A stretch of DNA of 64,000 nt, from the NCBI RefSeq assembly GCF_000381365.1, contig NZ_KB905466.1, forward strand, positions 677,443-741,442. Reading direction: 5' to 3'. This DNA is from Bacteroides salyersiae WAL 10018 = DSM 18765 = JCM 12988. GTDB lineage: Bacteria > Bacteroidota > Bacteroidia > Bacteroidales > Bacteroidaceae. Below are positions 8,572 through 17,297 of this stretch, in pieces (positions within the stretch are counted from its first letter, which is position 1; every line of letters begins with the position of its first letter). The notes beneath the pieces are model-generated. The model worked only from the letters and a program-made list of their open reading frames with translations, did no database searches and was not told the DNA's origin. A program made the translations under genes and the position numbers.

Positions 8572-9098
8572 TGAATTTATCTTTTGTCGCCATCGACTTC
8601 GAAACAGCTACAGGCTACATGGAGAGTGCTTGTTCGGTAGGTATCGTCACCGTGACCGACGGTATCATAACAGACGAATATTACAGTCTCATCCAACCGC
8701 CGGAAAACGAATATTGGCGTTCAAATATCCTCGTACATGGCATTACCCCGGATATGACCGAATCATTGCCAGGGTTTCATGCCATTTATCCCGAAGTGAA
8801 AAAACGGTTGCAAGGAATGACAGTGGTTGCCCACAATGAACAATTCGACCGTAATGTATTGCAGCGCACGATGCGTATGTATCAACTTGATTACGATGAA
8901 TTGCTGCTTGCGGAACGTTGGGAATGTACTTTACGCATTTACCGTTCTTTAGGCTATAAACCGGCAAATCTGAGTGCCTGTTGCGAACGACAAGGTATCG
9001 AACTTACACATCACGAAGCCCTGTCCGATGCTCGCGGATGTGCCAAATTATACCTTAATTTTCTGGAACGCTACTGTCCGGCTAATACCCTATGGTAA
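8571..9098 (+). CDS. 3'-5' exonuclease, DnaQ-like (DEDDh)
   Basis: The 175-residue protein has all exonuclease boxes. Exo I is AIDFETATG near the N-terminus (catalytic Asp and Glu), Exo II is VAHNEQFDRNVL near residue 85, and Exo III is HHEALSDARG near 144, in which the His and Asp are active-site residues. It is about the size of a stand-alone epsilon/DnaQ-like or oligoribonuclease-type exonuclease. Its start overlaps the phosphorylase stop, hinting at nucleotide salvage or RNA/DNA turnover. Its last 17 bases overlap the convergent gene at 9082. Confidence 0.85.
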   Translation: MNLSFVAIDFETATGYMESACSVGIVTVTDGIITDEYYSLIQPPENEYWRSNILVHGITPDMTESLPGFHAIYPEVKKRLQGMTVVAHNEQFDRNVLQRTMRMYQLDYDELLLAERWECTLRIYRSLGYKPANLSACCERQGIELTHHEALSDARGCAKLYLNFLERYCPANTLW

Positions 9099-9738
9099 AT
9101 CGTTCTTGATGATGGGCAGGTTTTTCAAACTCGTCAATCATGGCAGCCGCATAATCCTGTACGGAAATATGGCTGTTACCTGCTACGTCTACCACCATAT
9201 CATCTTTTCCTAAACGATATCTGCCGGTACGTACTCCGGGAACCATATCGGCAGCCGGTGAGAAAAACACCCAATCGATTTCTTTTTCTTTTTTCAAGAA
9301 ATGAAAATAAAAATCACTTAATGCCTTGACTCCGGGTAATAGTTTTTCGGGTACCTCACCGGAATCTACCAAACGTATGCCCGGAGCTATAAACAAAGAC
9401 CCGGCACCGCCGACCATCAGGAAACGGCTGACTCCGGATTTCTTCACTCCGTCCATTATTGTCAGATAAACCTTAATCGTTTCATCGTATATATCCGGAT
9501 TATCCCATCCGGGATTGAATGCACTGATCACCGCATCGGCTCCTTTACATACTTCGGCTACCTCATCCAAGGAAGAAACATCCGCTTTCTTTATGATCAG
9601 ATTTTCATTTTGTATCTTGATCTTCTCCGGATGGCGAACCACTGCCGTAACTTGAATTTCACGGTTTAAAGCTTCATTCAGAATAGCCGACCCCACGAAG
9701 CCACTCGCTCCTATTAATACTACCTTTTTCATATCCAA
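9082..9738 (-). CDS. NAD(P)-binding oxidoreductase-like protein (NmrA/atypical SDR)
   Basis: The 218-residue protein starts with a Rossmann fold: VVLIGASGFVGSAILNEAL, the GxxGxxG dinucleotide-binding loop, at about 5-24. It follows with AVVRHPEKI, typical of NAD(P)H-binding NmrA/YwnB-like proteins. It lacks an obvious YxxxK catalytic pair, so enzymatic activity is uncertain. Proteins of this group act as reductases or redox sensors. It is convergent with the exonuclease gene (17-base overlap) and has no operon partner. Confidence 0.8.
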   Translation of the reverse strand: MDMKKVVLIGASGFVGSAILNEALNREIQVTAVVRHPEKIKIQNENLIIKKADVSSLDEVAEVCKGADAVISAFNPGWDNPDIYDETIKVYLTIMDGVKKSGVSRFLMVGGAGSLFIAPGIRLVDSGEVPEKLLPGVKALSDFYFHFLKKEKEIDWVFFSPAADMVPGVRTGRYRLGKDDMVVDVAGNSHISVQDYAAAMIDEFEKPAHHQERFTIGY

Positions 9739-9814
9739 TTTGTTTTAATGTTCAATTTATAATACTATATTATAACACACCACCCTACAAATTGTTGTGA
9801 CATGAAAAAGAGGA

Positions 9815-11704
9815 TCAGATATACTTCTCGATTGCCACTTTTAACTGCTCCATGGAATAAGGTTTAGATACCACCTCATTACAACCGGCAGCAAACGCCT
9901 GCTTCTGTTCTGTATAAAAAGCATGGGCCGTCACTGCTATAATGGGGATATCAGCAGACATGGTGCGAATTTTTGCAGTAGCTTCAATACCATTCATCAC
10001 CGGCATACGAATGTCCATCAAGATTAAATCGGGAGTATCCCGTAAGAAACTTTTCACAGCATCTTCCCCGTTCGTTACCCACAAAATAGTATATTCTTTT
10101 TTTAGAAAAGCATTTATCTGCATAAAGTTGACCTCGATATCTTCAACCACAAGAATCCGCTTTTGCCCTGTCTTATACGCAGTCCCCTCATCTGCTGACG
10201 AATGGATTTGTCGATAAGGCAGATATAAAGCGAACACGCTCCCTTTACCCAATTCAGATTCTACTTCGATCCGTCCGCCAAGACGTTCTGCAATACTTTG
10301 GCAGATAGGTAATCCTAATCCTGTACCCTGTACAAAAGCATTCAATTTCTCAAAACGGGTAAATATCAGGGGGAGCTTCTCCTTAGATATACCGCAACCG
10401 GTATCACGGACGAACAACTTTACCCAATCTCCCTCTTTACACATCCCCAATGTTATAGTGCCCTGTTTCGTATTCTTGATAGCATTGGAAAGAAAATTGA
10501 ACAATACTTGAGTAACCCGATTACGGTCCGTCACCGTAACTATTTCCTCTTCCGGACGTACTACTTTAAACTCAACATTCTCTTTCATCTTCAATCGATG
10601 TACTTTCCCGACCTCATCAATCAACGTACAGATCTCCGCCGGTTGAAGTTGCATCTCCGACTTCCCCGATTCAATACGTGACAAATCAAGGATATCATCG
10701 ATCAACTGCAACAACAAATTGCTATTCTTACGGATGATGCCTATGTATTCTTCTTTTTCTTCGGGATCTTCCGTAAAAGCAACAATCTCAGAAAAACCGA
10801 CAATAGCATTGAGTGGAGTACGTATTTCATGGCTCATATTTGCCAGAAAAACAGATTTCATCCGATCCGCCTCTTCCGCTTTCCGTTTTGCTTCGATCAA
10901 TTCTTTAGCGTGTTGCACCCTTTCTCCGATATCATGGATCAAAGCCAACACGTTGTTACCTTCAAAAGGAGCAATACGTGCCTGAAAATAATACCTGCCA
11001 TTCTCAATGTCCAACGGGTATTCTATCTCTTTCATTTCCCCGTCTTTCAAACATTCATTAATATTCCGAATGAATAAATCACTGACTTCAGGGCTATAGA
11101 TAGAACGTCCGTCAGCACCTTTTAAAACGTCCACCGAATGCAGCAAAACCGTATCAGGAGCCATTAAGACATCTGTTATAAAGAAATTATTATCGAAAAT
11201 AAAGATAAATTCAGGCAAAGCTTCAATAATCTTCCGGTTCCGTTCTTCCAGTCGCCGGATATGCGACTCTTTCTCACATTGCGAAGTAACATTAATAGTA
11301 TATGCAATTATCTTTTCGGGGTGTCCCGCTTCATTCTTCTGATAAGAGAGGAAATGATCCTCCAGCCAGATAATCTCACCATGACACCCCATACAGCGCA
11401 CCTGTATCTGAGATGTCTTGTCCTCCGATTCAAGCATCTGTGAAAAAGCATTCCGGTAAGGCACGATATCTTCCGGATGGGCATATTGATAAAAGTCATC
11501 AATATTTTCAAATACGATGCCTGCTTCTCTCAGACCCAATATACGAAAATAGTCATCCGTAAAACTACATTGTCCGGTAGAGATATCATACTCCCACAAT
11601 GCTATTTGATGCGCGGCCAAAACGGAGGTTATCTCTTGATATTTATTTTTCAGTTCATCAAAATCCTCATCCTTTGTCAGTGAATTCATTTCTTCTATTA
11701 CCAT
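9815..11704 (-). CDS. Hybrid sensor histidine kinase/response regulator, PAS-containing
   Basis: The ATG at 11704 is chosen because the -7 element at 11765-11772 would fall inside any longer frame; it gives 629 residues. Two PAS-like domains come first (about 25-145 and 155-265). The HisKA box MSHEIRTPLNA has its phospho-acceptor His near 292. The HATPase has N-box NFLSNAIKN near 405 and G-boxes RDTGCGIS and GTGLGL near 435-465. A C-terminal receiver contains LMDIRMP, with Asp near 564. No transmembrane segment was seen, so it is probably a cytosolic sensor. No separate DNA-binding regulator is adjacent. Its signal is unknown. Confidence 0.9.
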   Translation of the reverse strand: MVIEEMNSLTKDEDFDELKNKYQEITSVLAAHQIALWEYDISTGQCSFTDDYFRILGLREAGIVFENIDDFYQYAHPEDIVPYRNAFSQMLESEDKTSQIQVRCMGCHGEIIWLEDHFLSYQKNEAGHPEKIIAYTINVTSQCEKESHIRRLEERNRKIIEALPEFIFIFDNNFFITDVLMAPDTVLLHSVDVLKGADGRSIYSPEVSDLFIRNINECLKDGEMKEIEYPLDIENGRYYFQARIAPFEGNNVLALIHDIGERVQHAKELIEAKRKAEEADRMKSVFLANMSHEIRTPLNAIVGFSEIVAFTEDPEEKEEYIGIIRKNSNLLLQLIDDILDLSRIESGKSEMQLQPAEICTLIDEVGKVHRLKMKENVEFKVVRPEEEIVTVTDRNRVTQVLFNFLSNAIKNTKQGTITLGMCKEGDWVKLFVRDTGCGISKEKLPLIFTRFEKLNAFVQGTGLGLPICQSIAERLGGRIEVESELGKGSVFALYLPYRQIHSSADEGTAYKTGQKRILVVEDIEVNFMQINAFLKKEYTILWVTNGEDAVKSFLRDTPDLILMDIRMPVMNGIEATAKIRTMSADIPIIAVTAHAFYTEQKQAFAAGCNEVVSKPYSMEQLKVAIEKYI

Positions 11705-11764
11705 GGTATGTATTGTTTTGCTGTATGATAAACAAAGATATGAATTATAAAGAATAACTTGCAC

Positions 11765-11772
11765 CAAAGTTA
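11765..11772 (-). promoter_or_regulatory. Promoter -7 element of the hybrid kinase
   Basis: TAACTTTG on the minus strand fits TAnnTTTG and lies 60 bases upstream of the kinase ATG. It is back-to-back with the mnmE promoter. Confidence 0.6.
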
Positions 11773-11795
11773 TCTCTTTTTTCTTCAGAAAGTTT

Positions 11796-11803
11796 TATCT
11801 TTG
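11796..11803 (+). promoter_or_regulatory. Promoter -7 element of mnmE
   Basis: TATCTTTG matches TAnnTTTG exactly, 21 bases upstream of the mnmE ATG, giving a short leader. Confidence 0.65.
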
Positions 11804-11824
11804 CCTTTCATAAAATAAAAAACA

Positions 11825-13222
11825 ATGAATCAAGATACCATCTGCGCCATCGCCACCGCTCAAGGTGGTGCTATCGGAAGTATTCGTGTTTCCGGCCCCC
11901 ATGCCATTGACATCACTGAACGGATATTTATTCCTGTGAAAGCTGAGAAAAAATTAACCGGCAGAAAGCCATATACCCTCACATTCGGCCATATCTACAA
12001 CGGAGAAGAAATAATAGATGAAGTGCTTGTCAGTCTGTTTCGTGCTCCCCATTCTTATACAGGAGAAGACAGTACTGAAATTACCTGCCATGGTTCCAGC
12101 TATATCCTCCAGCAGGTATTGCAGTTGCTTATCAAAAACGGTTGTCGTCTGGCGCAACCCGGTGAATTTACACAAAGAGCTTTCTTAAATGGTAAAATGG
12201 ATCTCAGCCAGGCGGAAGCGGTAGCGGATTTAATTGCTTCAACATCAGCAGCAACCCATCGCCTTGCCATGAGTCAGATGCGAGGCGGGTTCAGTAAAGA
12301 GCTGACAGATCTCCGGGAAAAGCTACTCAACTTCACCTCTATGATAGAATTGGAATTGGACTTCAGTGAGGAGGACGTAGAATTTGCCGACCGTTCCGCA
12401 TTGTTGCAACTGGCAGATAGCATAGAAAAAGTAATAGCCCGTCTGGTGCATTCATTTAATGTAGGTAATGTTATCAAGAACGGTGTTCCTGTAGCTATTA
12501 TCGGTGAAACGAATGCCGGAAAATCAACACTCCTCAATGTTTTGTTAAATGAAGACAAAGCCATCGTCAGTGACATTCACGGCACCACCCGTGATGTCAT
12601 CGAAGATACCGTAAACATCAATGGTATCACCTTTCGCTTCATCGACACGGCGGGCATTCGTGAAACCAATGATACAATCGAGAATTTAGGTATAGAGCGT
12701 ACCTTTCAAAAAATTGATCAAGCGGAAATTATCCTTTGGATGATCGATGCTACAGACGCCCCCTCGCAAATAGAAGGACTATCGAAAAAGCTCCTCCCCC
12801 ATTGCGAAGGCAAACACCTGATCCTCACTTTTAATAAATCCGACCTCATCAGAGAAGAGCAGAAAGAAGCCATTTTGTTTCTCCTAACGAATTTTCCCAA
12901 AACTGATATAAATTCGATCTTTATCTCTGCAAAACAACATTCAGGAACAGATGAATTACAACAGATGCTGACTGAAGCTGCTCATTTACCGACAATCACT
13001 CAAAATGATGTTATTGTCACCAATGTTCGTCATCACGAAGCACTTAGTCTTGCTTTGGAAGCCATACACCGTGTACAGGAAGGATTGAACAGAAATATTT
13101 CCGGAGATTTTTTGGCACAGGATATACGCGAATGTATTTTTCATCTATCGGATATCGCGGGAGAGGTTACTAATGACATGGTATTGCAGAATATTTTTCA
13201 AAATTTCTGCATCGGCAAATAA
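11825..13222 (+). CDS. mnmE: tRNA modification GTPase MnmE (TrmE)
   Basis: The 465-residue protein is full length. An N-terminal tetrahydrofolate-binding domain (about 1-120) is followed by a helical domain and an embedded GTPase: G1 GETNAGKS at 227-234, G2 GTTRD at 253-257, G3 DTAGI near 274, G4 NKSD near 338. The conserved C-terminal CIGK ends the protein. With MnmG it makes 5-carboxymethylaminomethyl-type modifications at wobble uridines. The last 18 coding bases (13205-13222) fall in the position used as attachment site by SGI1-type elements elsewhere. Here a putative mobile element begins just downstream, and the gene itself is undamaged. Confidence 0.97.
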   Translation: MNQDTICAIATAQGGAIGSIRVSGPHAIDITERIFIPVKAEKKLTGRKPYTLTFGHIYNGEEIIDEVLVSLFRAPHSYTGEDSTEITCHGSSYILQQVLQLLIKNGCRLAQPGEFTQRAFLNGKMDLSQAEAVADLIASTSAATHRLAMSQMRGGFSKELTDLREKLLNFTSMIELELDFSEEDVEFADRSALLQLADSIEKVIARLVHSFNVGNVIKNGVPVAIIGETNAGKSTLLNVLLNEDKAIVSDIHGTTRDVIEDTVNINGITFRFIDTAGIRETNDTIENLGIERTFQKIDQAEIILWMIDATDAPSQIEGLSKKLLPHCEGKHLILTFNKSDLIREEQKEAILFLLTNFPKTDINSIFISAKQHSGTDELQQMLTEAAHLPTITQNDVIVTNVRHHEALSLALEAIHRVQEGLNRNISGDFLAQDIRECIFHLSDIAGEVTNDMVLQNIFQNFCIGK

Positions 13223-13263
13223 CGGCTTGTAAACAGCCATAAGCAACCATAACCATTTAGAAT

Positions 13264-13296
13264 AAAGTCGCTGAAATACAGCGACTTTTATTTTTA
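13264..13296 (+). terminator. Intrinsic terminator after mnmE
   Basis: AAAGTCGCTG (13264-13273) pairs perfectly with CAGCGACTTT (13279-13288) across a 5-base loop, followed by a T-rich tail. It would end mnmE transcription. Confidence 0.8.
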
Positions 13297-13416
13297 TGTC
13301 CATTCCTGTCAATTCTGACAGACTACCGATTTTCAGCATCTTTTTGTACCATAATTCTACCGCCGAACAAATAAGCGGACTTCTCGCACTCATCATAGCG
13401 ACATCTTAGGCACGAT

Positions 13417-13496
13417 GTGAGACGCTATGAGAATGAGCGGAACCGCTATAGAAGACACAGCGTGAGACGCTGTGAGAAATTGTGAGACGCGTTGAG
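13417..13496. repeat. Three direct repeats upstream of the HTH-array gene
   Basis: GTGAGACGCTATGAG (13417-13431), GTGAGACGCTGTGAG (13462-13476) and GTGAGACGCGTTGAG (13482-13496) share the core GTGAGACGC. The first two starts are 45 bases apart and the next 20. The middle copy also forms ACAGCG/CGCTGT around TGAGA. They lie just before the multi-HTH protein start and could be its binding sites or integrase/excisionase arm sites. Confidence 0.6.
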
Positions 13497-13528
13497 ACGA
13501 AATCGACGAAATTAAAGGCGACCAATAT

Positions 13529-14995
13529 ATGGAGGTACAGAGAAAATGCCAGTGGTGCGGCAAACCATTTATAGCACACACGATGGTAACACGGTTTTGC
13601 AGCAAATCGTGTACAGAAAAAGCGTACAAGGACAGGAAGCGCAAGCAGAAATTGCAGGAGTACGAAGCGAGGCAAAGCGAACAACCGATGCAGGAAGTCG
13701 GCATTGTGGGTGGCAAACCGTTCCTCTCCCCTGCCGAAACCGCTACCCTTTTAGGCATCAGTCGTGCCACCATCTACCGACACATGGCTGCCGGTATCAT
13801 TCGGGCTTTGCAACTTCGCGGGCGTACCATCATACGCAAATCCGACATTGAAAAGATGTTCGACAATGCACCCGACTACAAGAAACGCAACTATGGACGG
13901 AAACAGACCGTCATCTATTACACCACGAATGAGATTCTGGAGAAATACCAAATCCAGAAGAAAACCCTGTATCGTCGCTGCAAACTATACAACATCCCAA
14001 AAGTTGAAGAAGGTAGCCGTGTGTTCTACAACCGCACCCTCATAGACAAGTATTTTGCCGACCTTGCCGAAGAAATCAATCCGGACTGTTATTACACCCC
14101 GGAGCAGGTCATGGAAAAATACGGTATGAGCCGTAATGCCGTTGTCACCTTTGCCCTGCGGCACAACATTCCCCGAATCAACCGTCACCACGAGGTGTAT
14201 TATTCCCGTACCCATATAGACACAATCAAAGAAAAACAGGACAAACTGAATCCCGACTATTATACCTATTCGGAAATCACCAAGGAATACGGGCTTACCA
14301 AGATAAACATCAGTTACTATGTCAACAAATACGATATAACGAGGTTCAAACAAGGAAGCCGGACTATGGTATTGCGCACCGAGTTTGACAAGGTATATCG
14401 TGAGCATCGGGACGGTACATATACACCCAAGAAGCGCGAAAGCAAATCCGGTCAGCAGGTACAGAAAGAGCCTTTTACAATTCCCGATGGCTACTACTCG
14501 TCGGAACAGATTGCAGTCACATATCAGATGACCAAGAAAACCATTTGCAGGCTGTGCCGTGAAAACGACATCCCGAAAATTAGTCACGGAGGGTTCAACT
14601 ACTACGAACAACTGGCAGTAAACCGTTTCTTCGCCAAATACAAAGCTGCTGACAATATCAAAGAATGGATTGGCGCAGAACAAATGGAAGAAATATACGG
14701 TATGAGCAAAGATGCCAGATGCTCGTTTGTACATCGCCACAAAATCCCCTCCCGTGTAGTCTATGGCAAGGTTCAATACTCCAAAGACCATATCGACATC
14801 ATCAAGAACGGAGGTTTCGACCAACGCGAAAAGTATTACAGCGTGACTGAGGCGATGGAAAAATATGGTTTGCGTAGGGATGATGTCTATAACTATGCAC
14901 GCTATAACAACATCCGAAAAATGCACCACGGCAAATCCATGTTCCTGCTAATAGAGGATTTTGATAATGTGATGGCTGAAAAATCCGTCACCTGA
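13529..14995 (+). CDS. Zinc-knuckle protein with seven tandem excisionase-type HTH modules
   Basis: The 488-residue protein starts with a Cys4 knuckle (Cys at about 7, 10, 24, 28). The first HTH (about 66-112) is of the excisionase/MerR type: TATLLGISRATIYRHMAAG. Six more modules follow at about 130-176, 189-233, 245-290, 322-368, 381-425 and 437-482. Each has the pattern (E/S)xxxxxYGxxxxxxxxxxxxxxIP followed by a short beta wing and a YxxxxxD-type end. It is the first gene inside the element and precedes the integrase. It likely bends or organises attachment DNA, or regulates the integrase. The nearby GAGACGC repeats are plausible targets. Biochemical role is inferred only. Confidence 0.75.
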   Translation: MEVQRKCQWCGKPFIAHTMVTRFCSKSCTEKAYKDRKRKQKLQEYEARQSEQPMQEVGIVGGKPFLSPAETATLLGISRATIYRHMAAGIIRALQLRGRTIIRKSDIEKMFDNAPDYKKRNYGRKQTVIYYTTNEILEKYQIQKKTLYRRCKLYNIPKVEEGSRVFYNRTLIDKYFADLAEEINPDCYYTPEQVMEKYGMSRNAVVTFALRHNIPRINRHHEVYYSRTHIDTIKEKQDKLNPDYYTYSEITKEYGLTKINISYYVNKYDITRFKQGSRTMVLRTEFDKVYREHRDGTYTPKKRESKSGQQVQKEPFTIPDGYYSSEQIAVTYQMTKKTICRLCRENDIPKISHGGFNYYEQLAVNRFFAKYKAADNIKEWIGAEQMEEIYGMSKDARCSFVHRHKIPSRVVYGKVQYSKDHIDIIKNGGFDQREKYYSVTEAMEKYGLRRDDVYNYARYNNIRKMHHGKSMFLLIEDFDNVMAEKSVT

Positions 14996-15039
14996 AAATT
15001 ATTCTATTGCAGACAGGAAAATTATTCAACAATGGGCAT

Positions 15040-15073
15040 GGTCTGCATAGAACCATTTCGTTGGTTTGCAGCA
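15040..15073 (+). promoter_or_regulatory. 34-base regulatory repeat, copy 1 (upstream of integrase)
   Basis: This 34-base block begins GGTCTGCATAG and ends TTGGTTTGCAGCA. It recurs with 30/34 identity at 17238-17271. It contains CTGCA and TGCAG as inverted half-sites, and its TTGGTTTG is one base off TAnnTTTG. It ends 31 bases before the integrase ATG. It is probably a shared promoter/operator. Confidence 0.55.
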
Positions 15074-15104
15074 AATTATTAATAACAATATAATATAGAA
15101 GAGT

Positions 15105-16220
15105 ATGCACGAATGTAAAACTGTAACATTGAGGACAAGACCTCTAAAGAACAAAATGTTGTCGTTCTATCTGGATTATTATCCGGGATATAGAGACAAG
15201 GAAACAATGAAAGTAATCCGTCACGAATCGCTTGGCATTTATATCTATGCCAATCCGAAGAACAAACGGGAGCAGAATTTCAACGATGTAATGACCGAGA
15301 AAGCCGAAGCCATCCGTTGCCGCAGATTTGAATCTGTTGTAAATGAACGGTATGACTTCTTCGACAGGTACAAACTCAAGGGTGATTTCTTGGAGTACTA
15401 TCGCCAGCAGCTCCGCAAGCACGACCAGAAATGGGAGTTCGTCTATCTCCATTTCAAGAACTTCGTACACGGCAAATGCACTTTTGAAGAGATTGACATC
15501 GACCTGTGCAACAAGTTTCGGGAATACCTTCTGAGCGCCAAAAAACTAAGACGCAACGGACGTATCACACGAAACTCTGCATCAGGATATTGGTCTACTT
15601 TCAGAGGATTCTTGAAAATACTATATCGCAATGGGATGATAAAGACCAATGTCAATGACTTCTTGGAAAAGATTGAAACAGAAGACACTATGAAAGAAGC
15701 TTTATCTGTTGAAGAATTGTACCAGTTAGCTGAAACGCCATGTAAAAAGCCTATTGTAAAAATCGCATCGCTGTTTTCCTGTATGACCAGCTTGCGCATC
15801 AGCGATATCCTCGCCCTACGTTGGGAAGACATAGTGGACTACTCTGCCGGAGGAAAATGTGTGCATATCATCACACAGAAAAACAAAGCGGAAGACATCA
15901 TTCCCATCAGCGAGGAAGCATTAGGGCTGATAGGATACAGTTCTGAGAAGAAAGGACTGGTATTCAGGGGACTTATGCGTAGTTGGACACAAGTACCAAT
16001 GAAAGAGTGGATTCGTTCTGCCGGAATAACCAAGAACATAACATTCCATTCATATCGTAGAACATTCGCAACCCTTCAAGGGGCTGCCGGTACTGACATC
16101 CGTACCATACAAAGCATAATGGCGCACAAAAGCATCACCACCACGATGCGTTACATGAAAGTCGTGGACAGCAACAAGCGTGAAGCCAGCAAGAAAATCA
16201 CTCTGATACGCAAGGGGTGA
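15105..16220 (+). CDS. Tyrosine integrase of the element
   Basis: The 371-residue recombinase has an N-terminal arm/core-binding part (about 1-190) and a catalytic domain. Catalytic residues can be placed: Arg231 (TSLRISD), a Lys in the QKNKAED hairpin near 258-264, His315 and Arg318 (HSYRR), His341 (MAHKS) and Tyr350 (TTMRYM). It would carry out site-specific integration and excision, probably at the site behind mnmE. It is followed by an 18-bp-stem terminator, so it forms its own unit. It resembles the integrases of Bacteroides conjugative and mobilizable transposons. All catalytic residues are present. Confidence 0.93.
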   Translation: MHECKTVTLRTRPLKNKMLSFYLDYYPGYRDKETMKVIRHESLGIYIYANPKNKREQNFNDVMTEKAEAIRCRRFESVVNERYDFFDRYKLKGDFLEYYRQQLRKHDQKWEFVYLHFKNFVHGKCTFEEIDIDLCNKFREYLLSAKKLRRNGRITRNSASGYWSTFRGFLKILYRNGMIKTNVNDFLEKIETEDTMKEALSVEELYQLAETPCKKPIVKIASLFSCMTSLRISDILALRWEDIVDYSAGGKCVHIITQKNKAEDIIPISEEALGLIGYSSEKKGLVFRGLMRSWTQVPMKEWIRSAGITKNITFHSYRRTFATLQGAAGTDIRTIQSIMAHKSITTTMRYMKVVDSNKREASKKITLIRKG

Positions 16221-16243
16221 GCTCCCCTATTTTGCTACATTTC

Positions 16244-16291
16244 ATAGGCTTAGAGTATGATAATCACTCGAAAATCATACTCTAAGCCTAT
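16244..16291 (+). terminator. Terminator hairpin after the integrase
   Basis: An 18-base arm (16244-16261) is perfectly complementary to 16274-16291 around a 12-base loop, followed by ATTTTCTT. The stem is long and could work in both directions. Confidence 0.75.
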
Positions 16292-16351
16292 ATTTTCTTA
16301 AAAATTGACCGATTTACTGCACTTATTTATAACTATCTGGAAATGTGCTTA

Positions 16352-16359
16352 TAACTTTG
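16352..16359 (+). promoter_or_regulatory. Promoter -7 element upstream of the membrane protein gene
   Basis: TAACTTTG fits TAnnTTTG and lies 31 bases before the ATG at 16391. Confidence 0.55.
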
Positions 16360-16390
16360 CACTATCATTTCATCCAAACAACAATAGATT

Positions 16391-17194
16391 ATGACAGATA
16401 GTATTCAAATTCACAGGAAAAAGGCAAGTTTCATACTTGCTGTAAGCGTTACTTCATACTCGGTAATCGCCACTTATCTTTATAACTGCCATCAAATAAA
16501 CCTGATGGAATATACCACACCTATTATATTGAGTATCGTACTCTTAACTCTTTCATGCGCGTTTTCTCAAAGATTTTTCTATCGCCACCTTATCAAGAAT
16601 AACGTATGTATTTCTTTTGGCAAGCAAAAAGAATTCATCCCACTTGAAATCACGCAGCCATCTGATACCATTACCCCGGAAGTAGAAGTTATGAAAGTTA
16701 TAGAAGTGCCGACTGTAAAGAATGATTACACAGATGGTTATGACGAACGCATAGCTGAAATAGAACGGGTAAAGACAGAGCAGCAAGCTGACATTATGCG
16801 TGTTATGCACGAATATACAACATATAGTATGGCTGAATTTCTTTCAAAAAACGACCTTATTACACTTCACGAAAACATAGAGTGCTTTGCCCATGGGCAA
16901 TGTGATTTATACAAGCCCATACGTTCCAAATTCGACACCCCATTAAACACTCTTGATATACGGCATTTTGTATGGAATATCGGTATAAGGTTGAATATCT
17001 CGGTGGAAAAATGCGCAGAATTCATAAAAACCATATTCTCACACGAATTGAAAAATGCTACTCTGTTTTATCTATCAAAAAATCTACGGACTACAGGTAT
17101 TTGTAAAATCCCACTTGACATTCCCCTAAAAGGAGAGTATTATTTCAATTGCCTCAAAAAAGCAGACGACGAGACAGTGGTTTTGACCGACTGA
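16391..17194 (+). CDS. Hypothetical membrane-anchored protein of the element
   Basis: The 267-residue protein has two hydrophobic segments near the N-terminus (about 13-30 and 38-57). The rest is soluble and charged, with a middle part rich in Glu and Val and a helical C-terminus containing several Cys. I do not recognise a family. It has its own promoter and sits between the integrase and the excisionase-like gene, a position occupied by variable genes in related elements. A role in control or mobilization is possible but unsupported. Confidence 0.6.
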   Translation: MTDSIQIHRKKASFILAVSVTSYSVIATYLYNCHQINLMEYTTPIILSIVLLTLSCAFSQRFFYRHLIKNNVCISFGKQKEFIPLEITQPSDTITPEVEVMKVIEVPTVKNDYTDGYDERIAEIERVKTEQQADIMRVMHEYTTYSMAEFLSKNDLITLHENIECFAHGQCDLYKPIRSKFDTPLNTLDIRHFVWNIGIRLNISVEKCAEFIKTIFSHELKNATLFYLSKNLRTTGICKIPLDIPLKGEYYFNCLKKADDETVVLTD

Positions 17195-17237
17195 AATGAT
17201 TCCATCGCTGACTGAAAAATTACCCTCTGCTGGCGAA

Positions 17238-17271
17238 GGTCTGCATAGTATCATTGTGTTGGTTTGCAGCA
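17238..17271 (+). promoter_or_regulatory. 34-base regulatory repeat, copy 2 (upstream of HTH gene)
   Basis: This matches copy 1 at 15040-15073 in 30 of 34 positions and ends 26 bases before the ATG of the excisionase-like gene. The flank before it, CTGAAAAATTA, also resembles the flank of copy 1. Integrase and excisionase-like genes probably share a regulator. Confidence 0.55.
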
Positions 17272-17297
17272 TGTTTAACAAATAAAACATTTGAATC

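Noticed and set aside
13417..13496. GAGACGC repeats considered as a CRISPR array
   Set aside because: Only three short degenerate copies with spacings of 45 and 20 bases, and no cas genes nearby.
13985..14929. Long antisense open frame (314 codons) across the HTH-array gene
   Set aside because: It is a shadow: the opposite strand encodes a repeated HTH protein with clear motifs, and the antisense product has none.
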